Shown: positions 7,897-17,951, counted from the stretch's first letter. The stretch is 58,566 nt of DNA from Limnohabitans lacus (GCF_030053395.1 NZ_JASGBH010000013.1:1-58566), one strand, 5' to 3'. Program-made: numbers and translations. The notes: generated by a model not told the origin, from the letters alone.

Positions 7897-8754
7897 TCAG
7901 CCCTTGGCGCAGGGCAGGCCTGCGGTGCGGCTCCATTCGCTCCAGCTGCCGGCATACAGGGCTGTGGGGCCGTAGCCGGCCAGTTCCATGGCGATCAGGT
8001 TGGGCACGGCGCTGACGCCGCTGCCGCAGTGGTGCACCACGGTGCTGGCGCTGCGGCCTGCCAAGACTTGGTCCCACTCGGCCTTGAGGGCTTCGGGGCT
8101 TTTGAAGAAGCCTTCGGGGGTGAAGTTGTCGGTGAAGGGGCGGTTGAGTGCGCCGGGAATGTGGCCTGCAATCGGGTCCAAGGGCTCGACTTCGCCACGG
8201 TAGCGCGGTGCGCCTCGGGCATCGACCACGGTTTGCGCGGGGCGGCCCAAGTCGGCCACCACTTTGTCGGTGAAGACCAGTTCGCGCAGCGCGGGGCGCA
8301 CTTCAAAGCTTGTTGCAGTGGGTTGGGCTGCGGCGCCTGACGCGACAGCGCCGCCAGCGGCTTTCCAGGCTTGCAGGCCGCCGTCGAGCACGGCCACGGC
8401 GTCGTGCCCCAGCCATTTGAGCATCCACCACAAACGGCCGCAGTAGTTGCCGGCTTGGCGGTCGTACACCACCACTTGGGTGGCGTTGCCCACGCCTTGG
8501 CTGCCCAGCCAGGCGGCCACTTTTTCGCGGGCGGGCAATGGGTGGCGGCCGCCATTGACGGCGTCTGCGTCGTGGTGGGCGCTGAGGTTGCGGTCCAGGT
8601 GCGCTTGCAGGGCGCCGGCCATGTGCTCTGTTTCAAACATGCTGTCGGCCATTTCGGGCTTCATAAGGTCCGAGCTGCAGTCGAAAACGACCACGTTTTG
8701 GCCAGACTGCTTCAAGGCTTGCAGTTGGGCGGCGGTGATGAGCAAGGGGTGCAT
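7897..8754 (-). CDS. sseA: 3-mercaptopyruvate-type sulfurtransferase (two rhodanese domains)
   Basis: A 285-residue cytoplasmic protein with tandem rhodanese domains. The catalytic Cys243 sits in the active loop CGSGVSA, close to the CGSGVTA loop of mercaptopyruvate sulfurtransferases rather than the CRKGV-type loop of thiosulfate sulfurtransferases. It transfers sulfane sulfur from mercaptopyruvate to thiol acceptors. The EamA transporter gene lies 13 bp upstream, and the Rieske oxygenase gene 13 bp beyond that, so the three are probably one minus-strand operon. The pathway link among them is unclear. Confidence 0.88.
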   Translation of the reverse strand: MHPLLITAAQLQALKQSGQNVVVFDCSSDLMKPEMADSMFETEHMAGALQAHLDRNLSAHHDADAVNGGRHPLPAREKVAAWLGSQGVGNATQVVVYDRQAGNYCGRLWWMLKWLGHDAVAVLDGGLQAWKAAGGAVASGAAAQPTATSFEVRPALRELVFTDKVVADLGRPAQTVVDARGAPRYRGEVEPLDPIAGHIPGALNRPFTDNFTPEGFFKSPEALKAEWDQVLAGRSASTVVHHCGSGVSAVPNLIAMELAGYGPTALYAGSWSEWSRTAGLPCAKG

Positions 8755-8767
8755 GGTGGCTCCTGTG

Positions 8768-9655
8768 TCAGTGTTCTTCGGCGGGGGCTTGGGGCAGGGC
8801 GCGTTTGCGCAAGGCGGTGGCGGCGATGCCGCTGGCGATGATCAGGGCCATGCCGGCCCAGCCGATCAGCGGGATCACATCGCCAAACAAAAGCAGGCCA
8901 TACAGCGCCGCAAACACGATGCCCGAGTATTGCAAATTGGCCACCAGCATGGTGGCGCCTCGGGTGTAGGCCTTGGTCATGCACAGCTGGCCCAGCGCGG
9001 CCAAGAGGCCAATGGGCAAGAGCCACAGCACTTGGGGCCAGACCCATTCGCTGGCGCCGGTGAACAGCATGGCCGTGCCACCCACAATGGTGGTGCCGAT
9101 TGAGAAATAAAACACGGTGCGCGACTCGGGCTCGCCCATGCGGCCGAGGGCTGCCACTTGCATGTAGGCCAGCGCCGCGCCCAGGCCCGAGAGCAAGCCG
9201 ATGACACCGGCAAACAGCTGGTTTTGCTCGATGGTGGGTCGCAAGATCATGATCACACCGGCAAAGCCCGAGAGCACCGTGAGCACCACAGGGCCTTGGC
9301 GGCTGGCGTCTTGCAAGCGGCCCATGACCAAGGTGCCGCCCACCAAAAAGGCCGCCACCCAAACGCCGCTCATGTAGTTGAGCGTCATGGCGGTGGCCAG
9401 GGGCAGGTGGGCGATGGCGTAGAACCAGGCCGACAAGGACATCACGCCAATGATGGAGCGCCAAACATGCATCAGCGGCACGGGCGTGCGGATGGACACG
9501 CCTTGTGCGCGGCACAGGCTGGCCATGATGACCATGCCGATCAGGCCCCGGTAAAAGACCAGCTCAAAGGTGTGGAAGTGGCCAGACGCGAATTTGATGC
9601 AGACACTCATGGTCGCAAAAAACAGCGACGCAAGGATCATCCAGGAAGCTTGCAT
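8768..9655 (-). CDS. EamA/DMT-family transporter
   Basis: A 295-residue inner membrane protein with about ten hydrophobic segments arranged as two EamA repeats. It starts MQASWMILASLFFATMS, with no separate signal peptide. Members export metabolites such as amino acids, or import nucleosides; the substrate cannot be told from sequence. It lies in the middle of a tight minus-strand run, 13 bp from the gene on either side. Confidence 0.88.
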   Translation of the reverse strand: MQASWMILASLFFATMSVCIKFASGHFHTFELVFYRGLIGMVIMASLCRAQGVSIRTPVPLMHVWRSIIGVMSLSAWFYAIAHLPLATAMTLNYMSGVWVAAFLVGGTLVMGRLQDASRQGPVVLTVLSGFAGVIMILRPTIEQNQLFAGVIGLLSGLGAALAYMQVAALGRMGEPESRTVFYFSIGTTIVGGTAMLFTGASEWVWPQVLWLLPIGLLAALGQLCMTKAYTRGATMLVANLQYSGIVFAALYGLLLFGDVIPLIGWAGMALIIASGIAATALRKRALPQAPAEEH

Positions 9656-9668
9656 CGTGGCCTTGCGC

Positions 9669-10796
9669 TCAGAGGGTGTTCATTTGACGGCGGTACCACT
9701 CGTGGAAGTGTTGCATGCCGTCTTCCATGGGGCTTTGGTAGGGACCCACTTCGTTGTCGCCCCGCGCCAGCAGGGCTTTGCGGCCCGCGTCCATGCGCTC
9801 GGCGATCTCGTCGTCCTCGATGCACGTTTCCATGTAGGCCGCTTGCTGGGCTTCGACGAACTCGCGCTCAAACGCGACGATTTCTTCGGGGTAGTAGAAC
9901 TCGACCATGTTGAGGGTCTTGTTCGGGCTGATTGGGTGCAGGGTCGAGACCGTCAGCACATGCGGGTACCACTCGACCATGATGTGCGGGTAATAGGTCA
10001 GCCAAATCGCGCCCCGCTCGGGCAGTTGGCCGTTGCGGTATTTCAGCAGCACCTCGTGCCATGTTTTGTAGGTGTCGGAGCCGGGCTTGCCAAAGCCACC
10101 CGACACGCCCACGGTCTGCACCGAGTAGTGCTCTTTGAACTCCCAGCTCAGGTCGTCACACGTCACGAACTGGCCCAGCCCCGGGTGGAAAGGGCCGACG
10201 TGGTAGTCCTCCAGATAGACCTCGATGAAGGTCTTCCAGTTGTAGTTGCACTCGTGCAGCTCGACGCGGTCAAGCGCGTAGCCCGAAAAGTCCAGCTGGC
10301 TGCGCGGGCCCATACCGGCCAAATCGGCGGCGATGTCGCGGCCATTGTCTTCAAACAGCAGGCCGTTCCACTCTTGCAGCTTGTAGTTGTTGAGGTTCAG
10401 GCAGGGGTCGTGCGAGAAATGCGGTGCGCCCAGCAACTCGCCCTTGGGCGAGTAGGTCCAGCGGTGCAGGGGGCAGACGATGTTGCCACCGGCGCTGCCT
10501 TTTTGTTGGGTTTGCAAGTTGCCACGGCCATTGAGCATGACGGCTTGGCGGTGGCGGCAGACGTTGGAGACGAGCTCGACCCCGCCTTGGGCGTTGCGCA
10601 CCAAGGCGCGGCCTTCGCCCTCGTGGGGCAGGGCGTAGTAGTCGCCCGGGTGGGGCACCGACAGCTGGTGGCCCACGTAGCGGGGGCCTTGCTGGAAGAG
10701 CGTTTTCAATTCGCGCTGGAACAGCGCCTCATCGAAATAAGTGGAAACTGGTAGTTGGCTTGCGGCCTGCTGCAGTTGAAGACTTAAATCAGACAT
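9669..10796 (-). CDS. Rieske non-heme iron oxygenase, alpha-subunit type
   Basis: A 375-residue oxygenase. The Rieske [2Fe-2S] ligands are Cys80-Arg-His82 and Cys108-Pro-Leu-His111, and the mononuclear iron site is Asp197-X-His199-X4-His204. The 25 residues between the two Rieske halves exceed the 15-17 usual in ring-hydroxylating alpha subunits; the extra stretch is Gly/Gln-rich (about residues 89-104). No reductase or ferredoxin gene is adjacent, so electron partners lie elsewhere. The substrate may be aromatic or a quaternary amine type; I cannot decide. It is probably the first gene of the operon with the EamA and sulfurtransferase genes. Confidence 0.85.
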   Translation of the reverse strand: MSDLSLQLQQAASQLPVSTYFDEALFQRELKTLFQQGPRYVGHQLSVPHPGDYYALPHEGEGRALVRNAQGGVELVSNVCRHRQAVMLNGRGNLQTQQKGSAGGNIVCPLHRWTYSPKGELLGAPHFSHDPCLNLNNYKLQEWNGLLFEDNGRDIAADLAGMGPRSQLDFSGYALDRVELHECNYNWKTFIEVYLEDYHVGPFHPGLGQFVTCDDLSWEFKEHYSVQTVGVSGGFGKPGSDTYKTWHEVLLKYRNGQLPERGAIWLTYYPHIMVEWYPHVLTVSTLHPISPNKTLNMVEFYYPEEIVAFEREFVEAQQAAYMETCIEDDEIAERMDAGRKALLARGDNEVGPYQSPMEDGMQHFHEWYRRQMNTL

Positions 10797-11040
10797 GGGT
10801 GACCTGACCTAGAGACTCCCCCTATGAAGGGGCAGGGACAAAGCGCCAAATCCGAAGATCGGGGCGCAAAAAACGGCAGGAACAGGCCTGCCGGGGAACC
10901 GGCGATTGTACCCGCTGGGCCATGGCTTGCCCCGCAGCGGTGCATCAGCACATGCGGGGCTGATTTGTCCTTGATGCAGGCATGGCTGTCAGTTTGGCTC
11001 AGGGGAAGCGCCTAAAATCGGTCTTTTTTGCGGACACCCC

Positions 11041-11292
11041 ATGCCCAAGGCTTCCAAACCCGAGACTTCTGACGCTGCCCAGGCCCTGCCGGCCACTTAC
11101 GAGGCGGCATTGTCGGAGCTGGAGCAACTGGTGGCGCAGCTCGAGTCGGGCCAAATGCCCTTGGACCAGTTGCTCACGGGCTACCAGCGCGGGGCCAGCT
11201 TGCTGGGCTTTTGCCGCGACAAGCTGCAGGCGGTGGAAGACCAAATCAAGGTGCTGGACAACGGCCAACTCAAACCCTGGACTGGCGCATGA
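11041..11292 (+). CDS. xseB: Exodeoxyribonuclease VII small subunit
   Basis: An 83-residue protein with the XseB core [21 protein letters not shown] and a helical hairpin. It binds XseA to form exonuclease VII, which degrades single-stranded DNA. It is the first gene of an xseB-ispA-dxs operon, a common proteobacterial arrangement. Its TGA stop overlaps the ispA ATG (ATGA at 11289-11292), which indicates translational coupling. The gap before it (10797-11040) shows no clear gene. Confidence 0.93.
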   Translation: MPKASKPETSDAAQALPATYEAALSELEQLVAQLESGQMPLDQLLTGYQRGASLLGFCRDKLQAVEDQIKVLDNGQLKPWTGA

Positions 11293-12191
11293 GCGGCTCA
11301 TTTGACTTGAAAGCCTGGATGCAGCCGCATCTGGCGCGTGTGGAAGTGGCCCTGGCCGAGGGCATTGCCCAGCCTTCACCGGCCGATTTGGGCGAGGCCA
11401 TGCGCTACGCCGTGCTGGACGGCGGCAAACGCCTGCGCCCCTTGCTGGTGCTGGCCACGGCCGAGGCGGTGGGCGGCGACATGGCCGCGGCCTTGCGCGC
11501 AGCCTGCGCCATCGAGCTGATCCATGCTTACTCATTGGTGCACGACGACATGCCCTGCATGGACAACGACGTGCTGCGCCGGGGCAAGCCCACGGTGCAT
11601 GTGCAGTTTGGTGAGGCCCAGGCCTTGCTGGCGGGCGATGCTTTGCAGACCCTGGCGTTTGAACTTCTCACCCCACAAGACGGCAGCGTGAGCCCTCAGG
11701 TGCAAGCCGCCTGTGTGGGTTTGCTCGCCCGTGCTTCGGGCTACCAGGGCATGGCCGGCGGCCAGGCGATCGATCTGGCCAGCGTGGGCCACCGCTTGAC
11801 CGAGGCGCAGCTGCGCCAGATGCACCGCCTCAAAACCGGGGCCTTGCTGCTGTGCAGCGTGCAGATGGGCGCGGCCTGCGGCGCGGCGGTGTTGGCCACG
11901 GCGCATGCAGCCTTGCAGCAGTTTGGCGAGGCCATGGGCCTGGCGTTTCAAGTGGTCGACGACATCTTGGACGTGACGGCCGACTCGGCCACCCTGGGCA
12001 AGACGGCGGGCAAAGACGCCGCTGCCGACAAACCCACTTATGTGGCGCTGATGGGCCTGGCGCCCGCACAGCGCCTGGCCGACGAGCTGGCGGCGCAAGC
12101 CGCGCAAGCTTTGCAAGACACCGATTTGCCCACTGAACGCCTGGCCGCTTTGCGCGCCCTGTGCGACATGGTGGTGCAACGCACCCATTGA
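11289..12191 (+). CDS. ispA: Farnesyl diphosphate synthase
   Basis: A 300-residue short-chain polyprenyl diphosphate synthase that condenses DMAPP/GPP with IPP in the cytoplasm. The first aspartate-rich motif is in [10 protein letters not shown], the second is [16 protein letters not shown] is the IPP-binding region. ATG at 11289 is preferred over the longer frame from 11211 because it overlaps the xseB stop and matches family starts. It is followed after 4 bp by dxs, so precursor synthesis and condensation are co-expressed. Confidence 0.94.
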   Translation: MSGSFDLKAWMQPHLARVEVALAEGIAQPSPADLGEAMRYAVLDGGKRLRPLLVLATAEAVGGDMAAALRAACAIELIHAYSLVHDDMPCMDNDVLRRGKPTVHVQFGEAQALLAGDALQTLAFELLTPQDGSVSPQVQAACVGLLARASGYQGMAGGQAIDLASVGHRLTEAQLRQMHRLKTGALLLCSVQMGAACGAAVLATAHAALQQFGEAMGLAFQVVDDILDVTADSATLGKTAGKDAAADKPTYVALMGLAPAQRLADELAAQAAQALQDTDLPTERLAALRALCDMVVQRTH

Positions 12192-12195
12192 AGCC

Positions 12196-14043
12196 ATGAG
12201 CGAATTTCTCCACGCCATCCAGTCACCGGCCGATTTGCGCCAGATTCCGCGCAGCGATTTGCCCACCGTGGCCAACGAGCTGCGCGCATGCGTGCTCGAC
12301 AACGTGTCCAAAACCGGCGGCCACCTGAGCTCGAACCTGGGCACGGTGGAGCTGACGCTGGCGCTGCATTACGTGTTCAACACGCCCGAAGACCGCATCG
12401 TGTGGGACGTGGGGCACCAGACCTATCCGCACAAAATTTTGACGGGCCGCCGCGAGCGCATGCCCACGCTGCGCCAGCTCAACGGTTTGTCGGGCTTTCC
12501 GCGCCGCGACGAGAGCGAATACGACACCTTTGGTGTGGGCCACTCGTCCACCAGCATTTCGGCGGCGCTGGGCATGGCGCTGGCTGCGCGGCAAAAGGGC
12601 GAGTCACGCCATTCGATCGCTGTGATTGGCGACGGCGCGATGACCGCCGGCATGGCTTTTGAAGCGCTCAACAACGCGGGCGTCGAAGAGTGCAAGCTGC
12701 TGGTGATCCTGAACGACAACGACATGTCGATCAGCCCGCCGGTGGGCGCTTTGAACCGCTACCTGGCGCAGCTGATGAGCGGCAAGTTTTATTCGGCCGC
12801 CAAAAATGTGGGCAAGAACGTGCTCAAGAACGCACCGCCCTTGTTCGAGCTGGCCAAGCGCCTCGAAGAACACGCCAAGGGCATGGTGGTGCCGGCCACC
12901 TTGTTTGAGAAATTTGGCTTCAACTACATCGGCCCCATCGATGGGCACGATCTGGAGTCGCTGATCCCGACGCTGGAAAACATCAAGCACCTGGACGGTC
13001 CGCAGTTCTTGCATGTGGTGACCAAAAAAGGCCAAGGCTACAAGCTGGCCGAGGCCGATCCGGTGGCCTACCACGGGCCCGGCAAGTTCGACCCTGCGGT
13101 GGGTCTGGTGCCATCGACCACCCCCGCCAAAACCACTTTCACGCAGGTGTTTGGCCAGTGGCTGTGCGACATGGCGCAGCAAGACCAGCGCTTGGTGGGC
13201 ATCACGCCCGCCATGCGCGAGGGCTCGGGCATGGTGGAGTTCCACCGCCGCTTTCCCGATCGCTATTACGACGCGGGCATTGCCGAGCAGCATGCCGTCA
13301 CGTTTGCGGCAGGCATGGCCTGCGAAGGCCTCAAGCCGGTGGTGGCGATTTACTCGACCTTCTTGCAGCGGGCCTATGACCAGCTGATCCACGATGTGGC
13401 TTTGCAAAACCTGCCGGTGGTGTTTGCCATCGACCGCGCAGGACTTGTGGGTGCCGATGGCGCCACACACGCAGGCGCCTACGACATCGCTTTCATTCGC
13501 TGCATCCCCAACATGAGCCTGGCTTGCCCCGCCGACGAGCGCGAGTGCCGCCAGCTGCTGAGCACGGCTTATGCGCAAAACCACCCGGTGGCGGTGCGTT
13601 ACCCACGGGGTGCGGGCGTGGGCGCTGTGCCCGATGCCGACCTGAACCCTCTGCCTTTGGGCAAAGCCGAAATCCGCCGACAAGGCCAAGGCATCGCCAT
13701 CTTGGCTTTTGGTTCTTTGCTGGCGCCTGCTTTGAAGGCCGCCGAGGCCCTGAACGCCACGGTGGTCAACATGCGTTGGGTCAAACCGCTGGACACCGAG
13801 CTGCTGGCGCAGGTGGCCCAAGACCACCCCCAACTGGTCACGCTCGAAGAAGGCAGCATCATGGGCGGCGCAGGCAGCGCCGTGACCGAGGCCTTGCAGC
13901 AGCTGGGCTTGGTGCGGCCGGTTTTGCAACTGGGCTTGCCCGATGTGTTCATCGAGCACGGCGACCACGCCCAACTGCTGGCCGCTCAGGGGCTGGACGC
14001 GGCGGGCATCGAAGCGTCCATCCGCCAGCGCTTTGCCTTGTGA
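12196..14043 (+). CDS. dxs: 1-deoxy-D-xylulose-5-phosphate synthase
   Basis: A 615-residue thiamine-diphosphate transketolase-like enzyme that condenses pyruvate and glyceraldehyde 3-phosphate, the first step of the MEP isoprenoid pathway. Visible are VGHQTYPHK near residue 74, the ThDP-binding [19 protein letters not shown] region, and the pyrimidine-domain sequence [15 protein letters not shown]. Length is normal for the family. It is the last gene of the xseB-ispA-dxs operon; a large inverted repeat begins at its stop codon. Confidence 0.97.
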   Translation: MSEFLHAIQSPADLRQIPRSDLPTVANELRACVLDNVSKTGGHLSSNLGTVELTLALHYVFNTPEDRIVWDVGHQTYPHKILTGRRERMPTLRQLNGLSGFPRRDESEYDTFGVGHSSTSISAALGMALAARQKGESRHSIAVIGDGAMTAGMAFEALNNAGVEECKLLVILNDNDMSISPPVGALNRYLAQLMSGKFYSAAKNVGKNVLKNAPPLFELAKRLEEHAKGMVVPATLFEKFGFNYIGPIDGHDLESLIPTLENIKHLDGPQFLHVVTKKGQGYKLAEADPVAYHGPGKFDPAVGLVPSTTPAKTTFTQVFGQWLCDMAQQDQRLVGITPAMREGSGMVEFHRRFPDRYYDAGIAEQHAVTFAAGMACEGLKPVVAIYSTFLQRAYDQLIHDVALQNLPVVFAIDRAGLVGADGATHAGAYDIAFIRCIPNMSLACPADERECRQLLSTAYAQNHPVAVRYPRGAGVGAVPDADLNPLPLGKAEIRRQGQGIAILAFGSLLAPALKAAEALNATVVNMRWVKPLDTELLAQVAQDHPQLVTLEEGSIMGGAGSAVTEALQQLGLVRPVLQLGLPDVFIEHGDHAQLLAAQGLDAAGIEASIRQRFAL

Positions 14044-14072
14044 AACGATTTCAAACCTTTTGAATTCGTTTC
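14042..14072. repeat. Inverted repeat at the dxs stop codon
   Basis: Left arm GAAACGATTTCAAA (14042-14055) and right arm TTTGAATTCGTTTC (14059-14072) pair at 13 of 14 positions around a 3-base loop. No T-run follows on the plus strand. It could be a factor-assisted terminator or an operator for the TRAP operon that starts 157 bp later: the half TGAAACGATTTCA resembles LacI-family operators. Confidence 0.6.
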
Positions 14073-14228
14073 AGCTTGGGCTGCAAGCTCGCATTGATGG
14101 GGGTTTTGACAGATTCGAGAGGGTAATCCCCAACGGGTTGGCCTGTTTGGAGTTCCTACAATAGCCGCTGACTCGAAACCACCCGTGGTTTTCGGGGCTT
14201 GTTTGCAATCTTCAACAGGAGTTACTCC

Positions 14229-15311
14229 ATGGATCGTCGTTCCATTATCAAAAACGCTGGCTTGGCCGGTGTGTTGGCTGCCGGTGCTGCACCTGCGCTT
14301 GTCCACGCTCAGGCCAACCTGCGTTGGCGCCTCACTTCTGCCTTCCCCAAGGCACTGGACACCATTTACGGTGCGGCCGAAACTTTCGCAAAGAAAGTCA
14401 AAGAACTGTCCGGTGGCAAGTTTGAAATTTCTGTGCACGCTGCAGGCGAATTGGTGCCAACACCCGGCTTGGTGGATGCTGTCAAGAACGGCACCGTGGA
14501 AATGGGCCACACAGCGCCTTACTACTACTTCGGCAAAGACGAAACTTTCGCCTTGGGTTGCGCCATTCCTTTTGGTCTGAACAGCCGCCAAATGTCTGCT
14601 TGGATGTATGACGGCAACGGCTTGAAGCTGATGCGTGAGTTCTACAAGCAGTACGACATCATGAGCTTCCCCATGGGCAACACAGGCGCCCAAATGGGTG
14701 GTTGGTTCCGCAAGGAAATCAAGACCGTCAACGATTACAAAGGCTTGAAATTCCGCGTGGGCGGTTTTGCTGGCAAAGTGATTGAGCGTTTGGGCGGTGT
14801 GCCCCAAAACATTCCTGGCGGCGAGATTTACCAAGCGCTGGAAAAAGGCACGATCGATGCCGCCGAGTGGGTGGGTCCATACGACGACCAGAAGCTGGGC
14901 TTCTTCAAAGTGGCGCCTTTCTACCACTACCCAGGCTGGTGGGAAGGTGGTCCTCAGCTGGACTTGTACATCAACCAAAAAGCTTATGACAGCCTGTCGC
15001 CCGAGTACAAAGCCATTGTGGAATGTGCAGCTGCCTACGCCCACACCGAAATGCAAGCCAAGTACGATGCCCGTAACCCTGGTGCTTTGAAGCAACTTGT
15101 GGCCAACAAAGCCAAACTGGTTGCCTTCCCCAAGCCTGTGATGGATGCGGCCTTCAAAGAGTCCATGGCGCTGTACAGCGAGTTGTCGGCCAAAAACCCC
15201 AACTGGAAAAAAGTCTACGAAGACTATTCCAAGTTCCGTGCCGAGTCCAACCTGTGGTTCCGCTTCACCGAAGCGCGTTTCGACAGCTTCATGCAAGGCG
15301 CTAAGCTGTAA
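14229..15311 (+). CDS. TRAP transporter substrate-binding protein, TakP-like
   Basis: A 360-residue periplasmic receptor. ATG at 14229 is preceded by AGGAG and gives a signal peptide with a twin-arginine start (MDRRSIIKNAGLAG) ending near VHAQA, so Tat export is plausible. The mature protein begins LRWRLTSAFPKALDTIYGAA and has the conserved EIYQALEKGTIDAAEW segment, resembling the alpha-keto-acid receptor TakP more than C4-dicarboxylate DctP. It captures an organic acid for the QM permeases encoded downstream. Ligand identity (pyruvate or other 2-oxo acid) is inference. Confidence 0.87.
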   Translation: MDRRSIIKNAGLAGVLAAGAAPALVHAQANLRWRLTSAFPKALDTIYGAAETFAKKVKELSGGKFEISVHAAGELVPTPGLVDAVKNGTVEMGHTAPYYYFGKDETFALGCAIPFGLNSRQMSAWMYDGNGLKLMREFYKQYDIMSFPMGNTGAQMGGWFRKEIKTVNDYKGLKFRVGGFAGKVIERLGGVPQNIPGGEIYQALEKGTIDAAEWVGPYDDQKLGFFKVAPFYHYPGWWEGGPQLDLYINQKAYDSLSPEYKAIVECAAAYAHTEMQAKYDARNPGALKQLVANKAKLVAFPKPVMDAAFKESMALYSELSAKNPNWKKVYEDYSKFRAESNLWFRFTEARFDSFMQGAKL

Positions 15312-15357
15312 TCAACGACATAGGCACTGTCTTTGACAGTGCCCTCTCGATGAGACG

Positions 15358-15390
15358 AACCCCATCCTGTAAAAAGGTTGGGGTTTTTTG
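15358..15390 (+). terminator. Terminator-like hairpin between TRAP receptor and permease genes
   Basis: AACCCCATCC pairs with GGTTGGGGTT (15376-15385, one mismatch) and is followed by a T-rich run. A second perfect hairpin, GGCACTGTC/GACAGTGCC at 15323-15343, lies just before it. Partial termination here would give more receptor than permease, a common need in binding-protein transporters. Confidence 0.8.
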
Positions 15391-15507
15391 TTTTTTGAAA
15401 TAGCTTCACCCCACTTGGGTAAATTTCAAGTCATCACGGTTTACCCCGCAGGGGAATTCACTTACAGCGACTTACAATCGCGCCTGATTCAAACAACGGA
15501 GATGCCA

Positions 15508-16104
15508 ATGGGCTTCCTACAACAGTGTTCTCACTGGATTGACGCGCTCAATCTGAAGGTGGGCAAATTCACAGGCTGGCTGATCTTGGTGACCACGGCC
15601 ATCAGCGCTGGCAATGCGATTGTTCGCAAAATTTTCGATACGAGTTCCAACGCCTTGTTGGAAATTCAGTGGTATTTGTTTGCGGGTGTGTTTTTGCTGG
15701 GCGCCGGTTACGGCTTGCTGCGCAATTCGCATGTGCGCATTGACTTCATTTCAAGCCGACTGACCGATCGCGCCCGCAATTGGATTGACTTTTGGGGCTT
15801 CGCCTTAGTGTTGACACCCTTTTGCTTGATCTCGATTTATCTGTCCTGGCCCTTGTTTGTTCAGGCCTTGGTGAGCGGCGAGATGTCTCAAAACGCGGGT
15901 GGCTTGGTTCGTTGGCCAGCGTACGCTTTGATTCCTCTGGGCTTTTTCCTGTTGCAGTTGCAAGGCCTGTCAGAGATGGTCAAGCGTTGGGCTTTCCTGC
16001 AGGGACAGGGCCCCGATGTGTTGTCCACAGAAGAAGCACTCTCGGACGACCAGAAGCGTGCCGCTGAACTCGAAAAAATGACCCAAGCACAGGGAGACCG
16101 TTGA
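15508..16104 (+). CDS. TRAP transporter small permease (DctQ family)
   Basis: A 198-residue inner membrane protein with four hydrophobic segments, the size and pattern of DctQ/TakQ. ATG at 15508 is chosen because CGGAG lies 8 bp upstream; the ATG at 15502 is too close to it. The conserved EIQWYLFAGVFLLGAGYGL region and R(V)RIDF are present. It bridges the receptor and the large permease in a sodium-driven importer. Its stop overlaps the large-permease ATG by one base (TGATG). Confidence 0.88.
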   Translation: MGFLQQCSHWIDALNLKVGKFTGWLILVTTAISAGNAIVRKIFDTSSNALLEIQWYLFAGVFLLGAGYGLLRNSHVRIDFISSRLTDRARNWIDFWGFALVLTPFCLISIYLSWPLFVQALVSGEMSQNAGGLVRWPAYALIPLGFFLLQLQGLSEMVKRWAFLQGQGPDVLSTEEALSDDQKRAAELEKMTQAQGDR

Positions 16105-17903
16105 TGGAAGCCTCGTTCCTCGCACAACAATTTGTGCCGCTCATGTTTGTGGGCCTGTTCATTCTTTTGCTGACGGGCTTTCCCGTGGCATTTGCTTTGG
16201 CCGCTTGCGGCTTGGGTTTTGGTTTTATTGGTATGGAGGCTGGTTTGTTCCCCGCATCCATGTTCCAGGCTTTGCCCTTGCGGATCTTCGGGATCATGCA
16301 AAACGACACGCTTTTGGCGATCCCATTTTTTACCTTCATGGGCATCATTCTTGAACGCTCAGGCATGGCCGAAGATTTGCTGGAAACCGTCGGTCAGGTC
16401 TTTGGACCCGTTCGCGGTGGTGTGGCCATTGCGGTCATTTTGGTAGGTGCCTTGTTGGCAGCCACCACGGGTGTTGTCGCCGCAGCCGTCATTTCGATGG
16501 GCTTGATTTCCCTGCCCATCATGCTGCGATACGGCTACAGCCGCACCATTGCGACTGGCACCATCACGGCATCTGGCACTTTGGCGCAAGCCATTCCCCC
16601 ATCTTTGGTGCTGATTGTGTTGGCTGACCAATTGGGTCGCTCGGTGGGTGACATGTATGCCGGCGCTTTGATCCCCGGTTTGTTGTTGGTTGGTTTGTAC
16701 ATTCTGTTCATTGTGGTGGTGGCGCTCGTCAAGCCTGACATGGTGCCGGCATTGCCACCCGAAGCACGCATTTACCGTGAAGACAATGGCGCCTCGGGTC
16801 ACCGCTCCTTGCTGATCTTGTTGGCCTTGTGTGCTGTGATTGGTTATGGATGGGCTCAGGTCCACGACCAAATCATTGGTGGCATTACGGGGCGCACGCA
16901 GCCTGCTGCTGGAGATGAAATCATCATCATGTCGATGACGGTGGCCTCCTTGACGGGCTTGGCCCTGTCCATCGTCAACCGTGTCACCAAAATGGGTTTG
17001 CTTTCCAAGTTGGCAGAGCAAGTCACATTTGTGCTGATGCCTCCGCTGATCCTGATCTTCTTGGTCTTAGGAACCATTTTCTTGGGCGTGGCGACACCGA
17101 CTGAAGGTGGTGCCATGGGGGCCTTGGGTGCCGTGGTGCTGGCCTTGGTCAAGCGCAAGTTTTCCATGGACCTGACGCGTCAAGCGCTCGACAGCACAGC
17201 CAAACTGGCTTCATTTGTGTTGTTCATTTTGATTGGTTCGACGGTGTTCAGTTTCACTTTCAATGCGGCCGATGGTCACATTTGGGTGGAGCACTTGTTC
17301 AAGGACATGCCTGGTGGCGCGATTGGCTTCTTGATCGTTGTCAACCTCTTGATCTTCATTTTGGGTTGCTTCATCGATTTCTTTGAAATTGCCTTCATCG
17401 TGATCCCCTTGTTGGCCCCAGTTGCTGAAAAGATTTTGCCCGGCATGGTGCCTGGCATGACACCTGATCAGGCCATGATTTGGTTTGGCGTGATCATTGC
17501 CATGAACTTGCAAACGTCCTTTTTGACGCCGCCATTTGGCTTTGCGCTGTTCTATTTGCGCAGTGTGGCGCCCAAGAACGATTACAAAGACCGCGTCACT
17601 GGGGCTTTGATTCCATCGGTCAAAACCACTGAAATCTACAAGGGCTCGATCGCTTTCATCGGTCTTCAGTTGATCATGGTGGCTGCCGTCATAATGTATC
17701 CCGGCTTGGTCACAGGCGGCATGGAAGAGGGTACCAAACTCGATGCCAGTGAGGTGATGCAGCAATTGGAAAGCTCTTCCAATGCGGGTGAGACAGGTGC
17801 CGGCGATGCGCTCAAACCCAATGATTCTGCAGAAGACGCCAACAGCCAGAAGTCGGATGACGATGCGCTCAAAGCGTTGATGGGCACAGAGCCTAAAAAG
17901 TAA
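16104..17903 (+). CDS. TRAP transporter large permease (DctM family), enlarged
   Basis: A 599-residue inner membrane protein with many hydrophobic segments; it forms the sodium-coupled translocation path. DctM proteins are often about 430 residues. The extra length comes from a hydrophilic insertion in the middle (around residues 215-275) and an acidic, Ser/Asp-rich C-terminal tail of about 55 residues. It starts at ATG 16104, overlapping the small-permease stop. A strong bidirectional terminator follows 20 bp after the stop codon. Confidence 0.88.
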   Translation: MEASFLAQQFVPLMFVGLFILLLTGFPVAFALAACGLGFGFIGMEAGLFPASMFQALPLRIFGIMQNDTLLAIPFFTFMGIILERSGMAEDLLETVGQVFGPVRGGVAIAVILVGALLAATTGVVAAAVISMGLISLPIMLRYGYSRTIATGTITASGTLAQAIPPSLVLIVLADQLGRSVGDMYAGALIPGLLLVGLYILFIVVVALVKPDMVPALPPEARIYREDNGASGHRSLLILLALCAVIGYGWAQVHDQIIGGITGRTQPAAGDEIIIMSMTVASLTGLALSIVNRVTKMGLLSKLAEQVTFVLMPPLILIFLVLGTIFLGVATPTEGGAMGALGAVVLALVKRKFSMDLTRQALDSTAKLASFVLFILIGSTVFSFTFNAADGHIWVEHLFKDMPGGAIGFLIVVNLLIFILGCFIDFFEIAFIVIPLLAPVAEKILPGMVPGMTPDQAMIWFGVIIAMNLQTSFLTPPFGFALFYLRSVAPKNDYKDRVTGALIPSVKTTEIYKGSIAFIGLQLIMVAAVIMYPGLVTGGMEEGTKLDASEVMQQLESSSNAGETGAGDALKPNDSAEDANSQKSDDDALKALMGTEPKK

Positions 17904-17923
17904 GACACTTTTCTTTTCGCCAC

Positions 17924-17951
17924 AAAAAACCGCGCCAAGGCGCGGTTTTTT
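17924..17951. terminator. Bidirectional rho-independent terminator
   Basis: AAAAAACCGCGCC (17924-17936) pairs perfectly with GGCGCGGTTTTTT (17939-17951) around AA. It has T-runs on both strands and lies between the convergent TRAP permease and tungsten-regulator genes. Confidence 0.93.
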
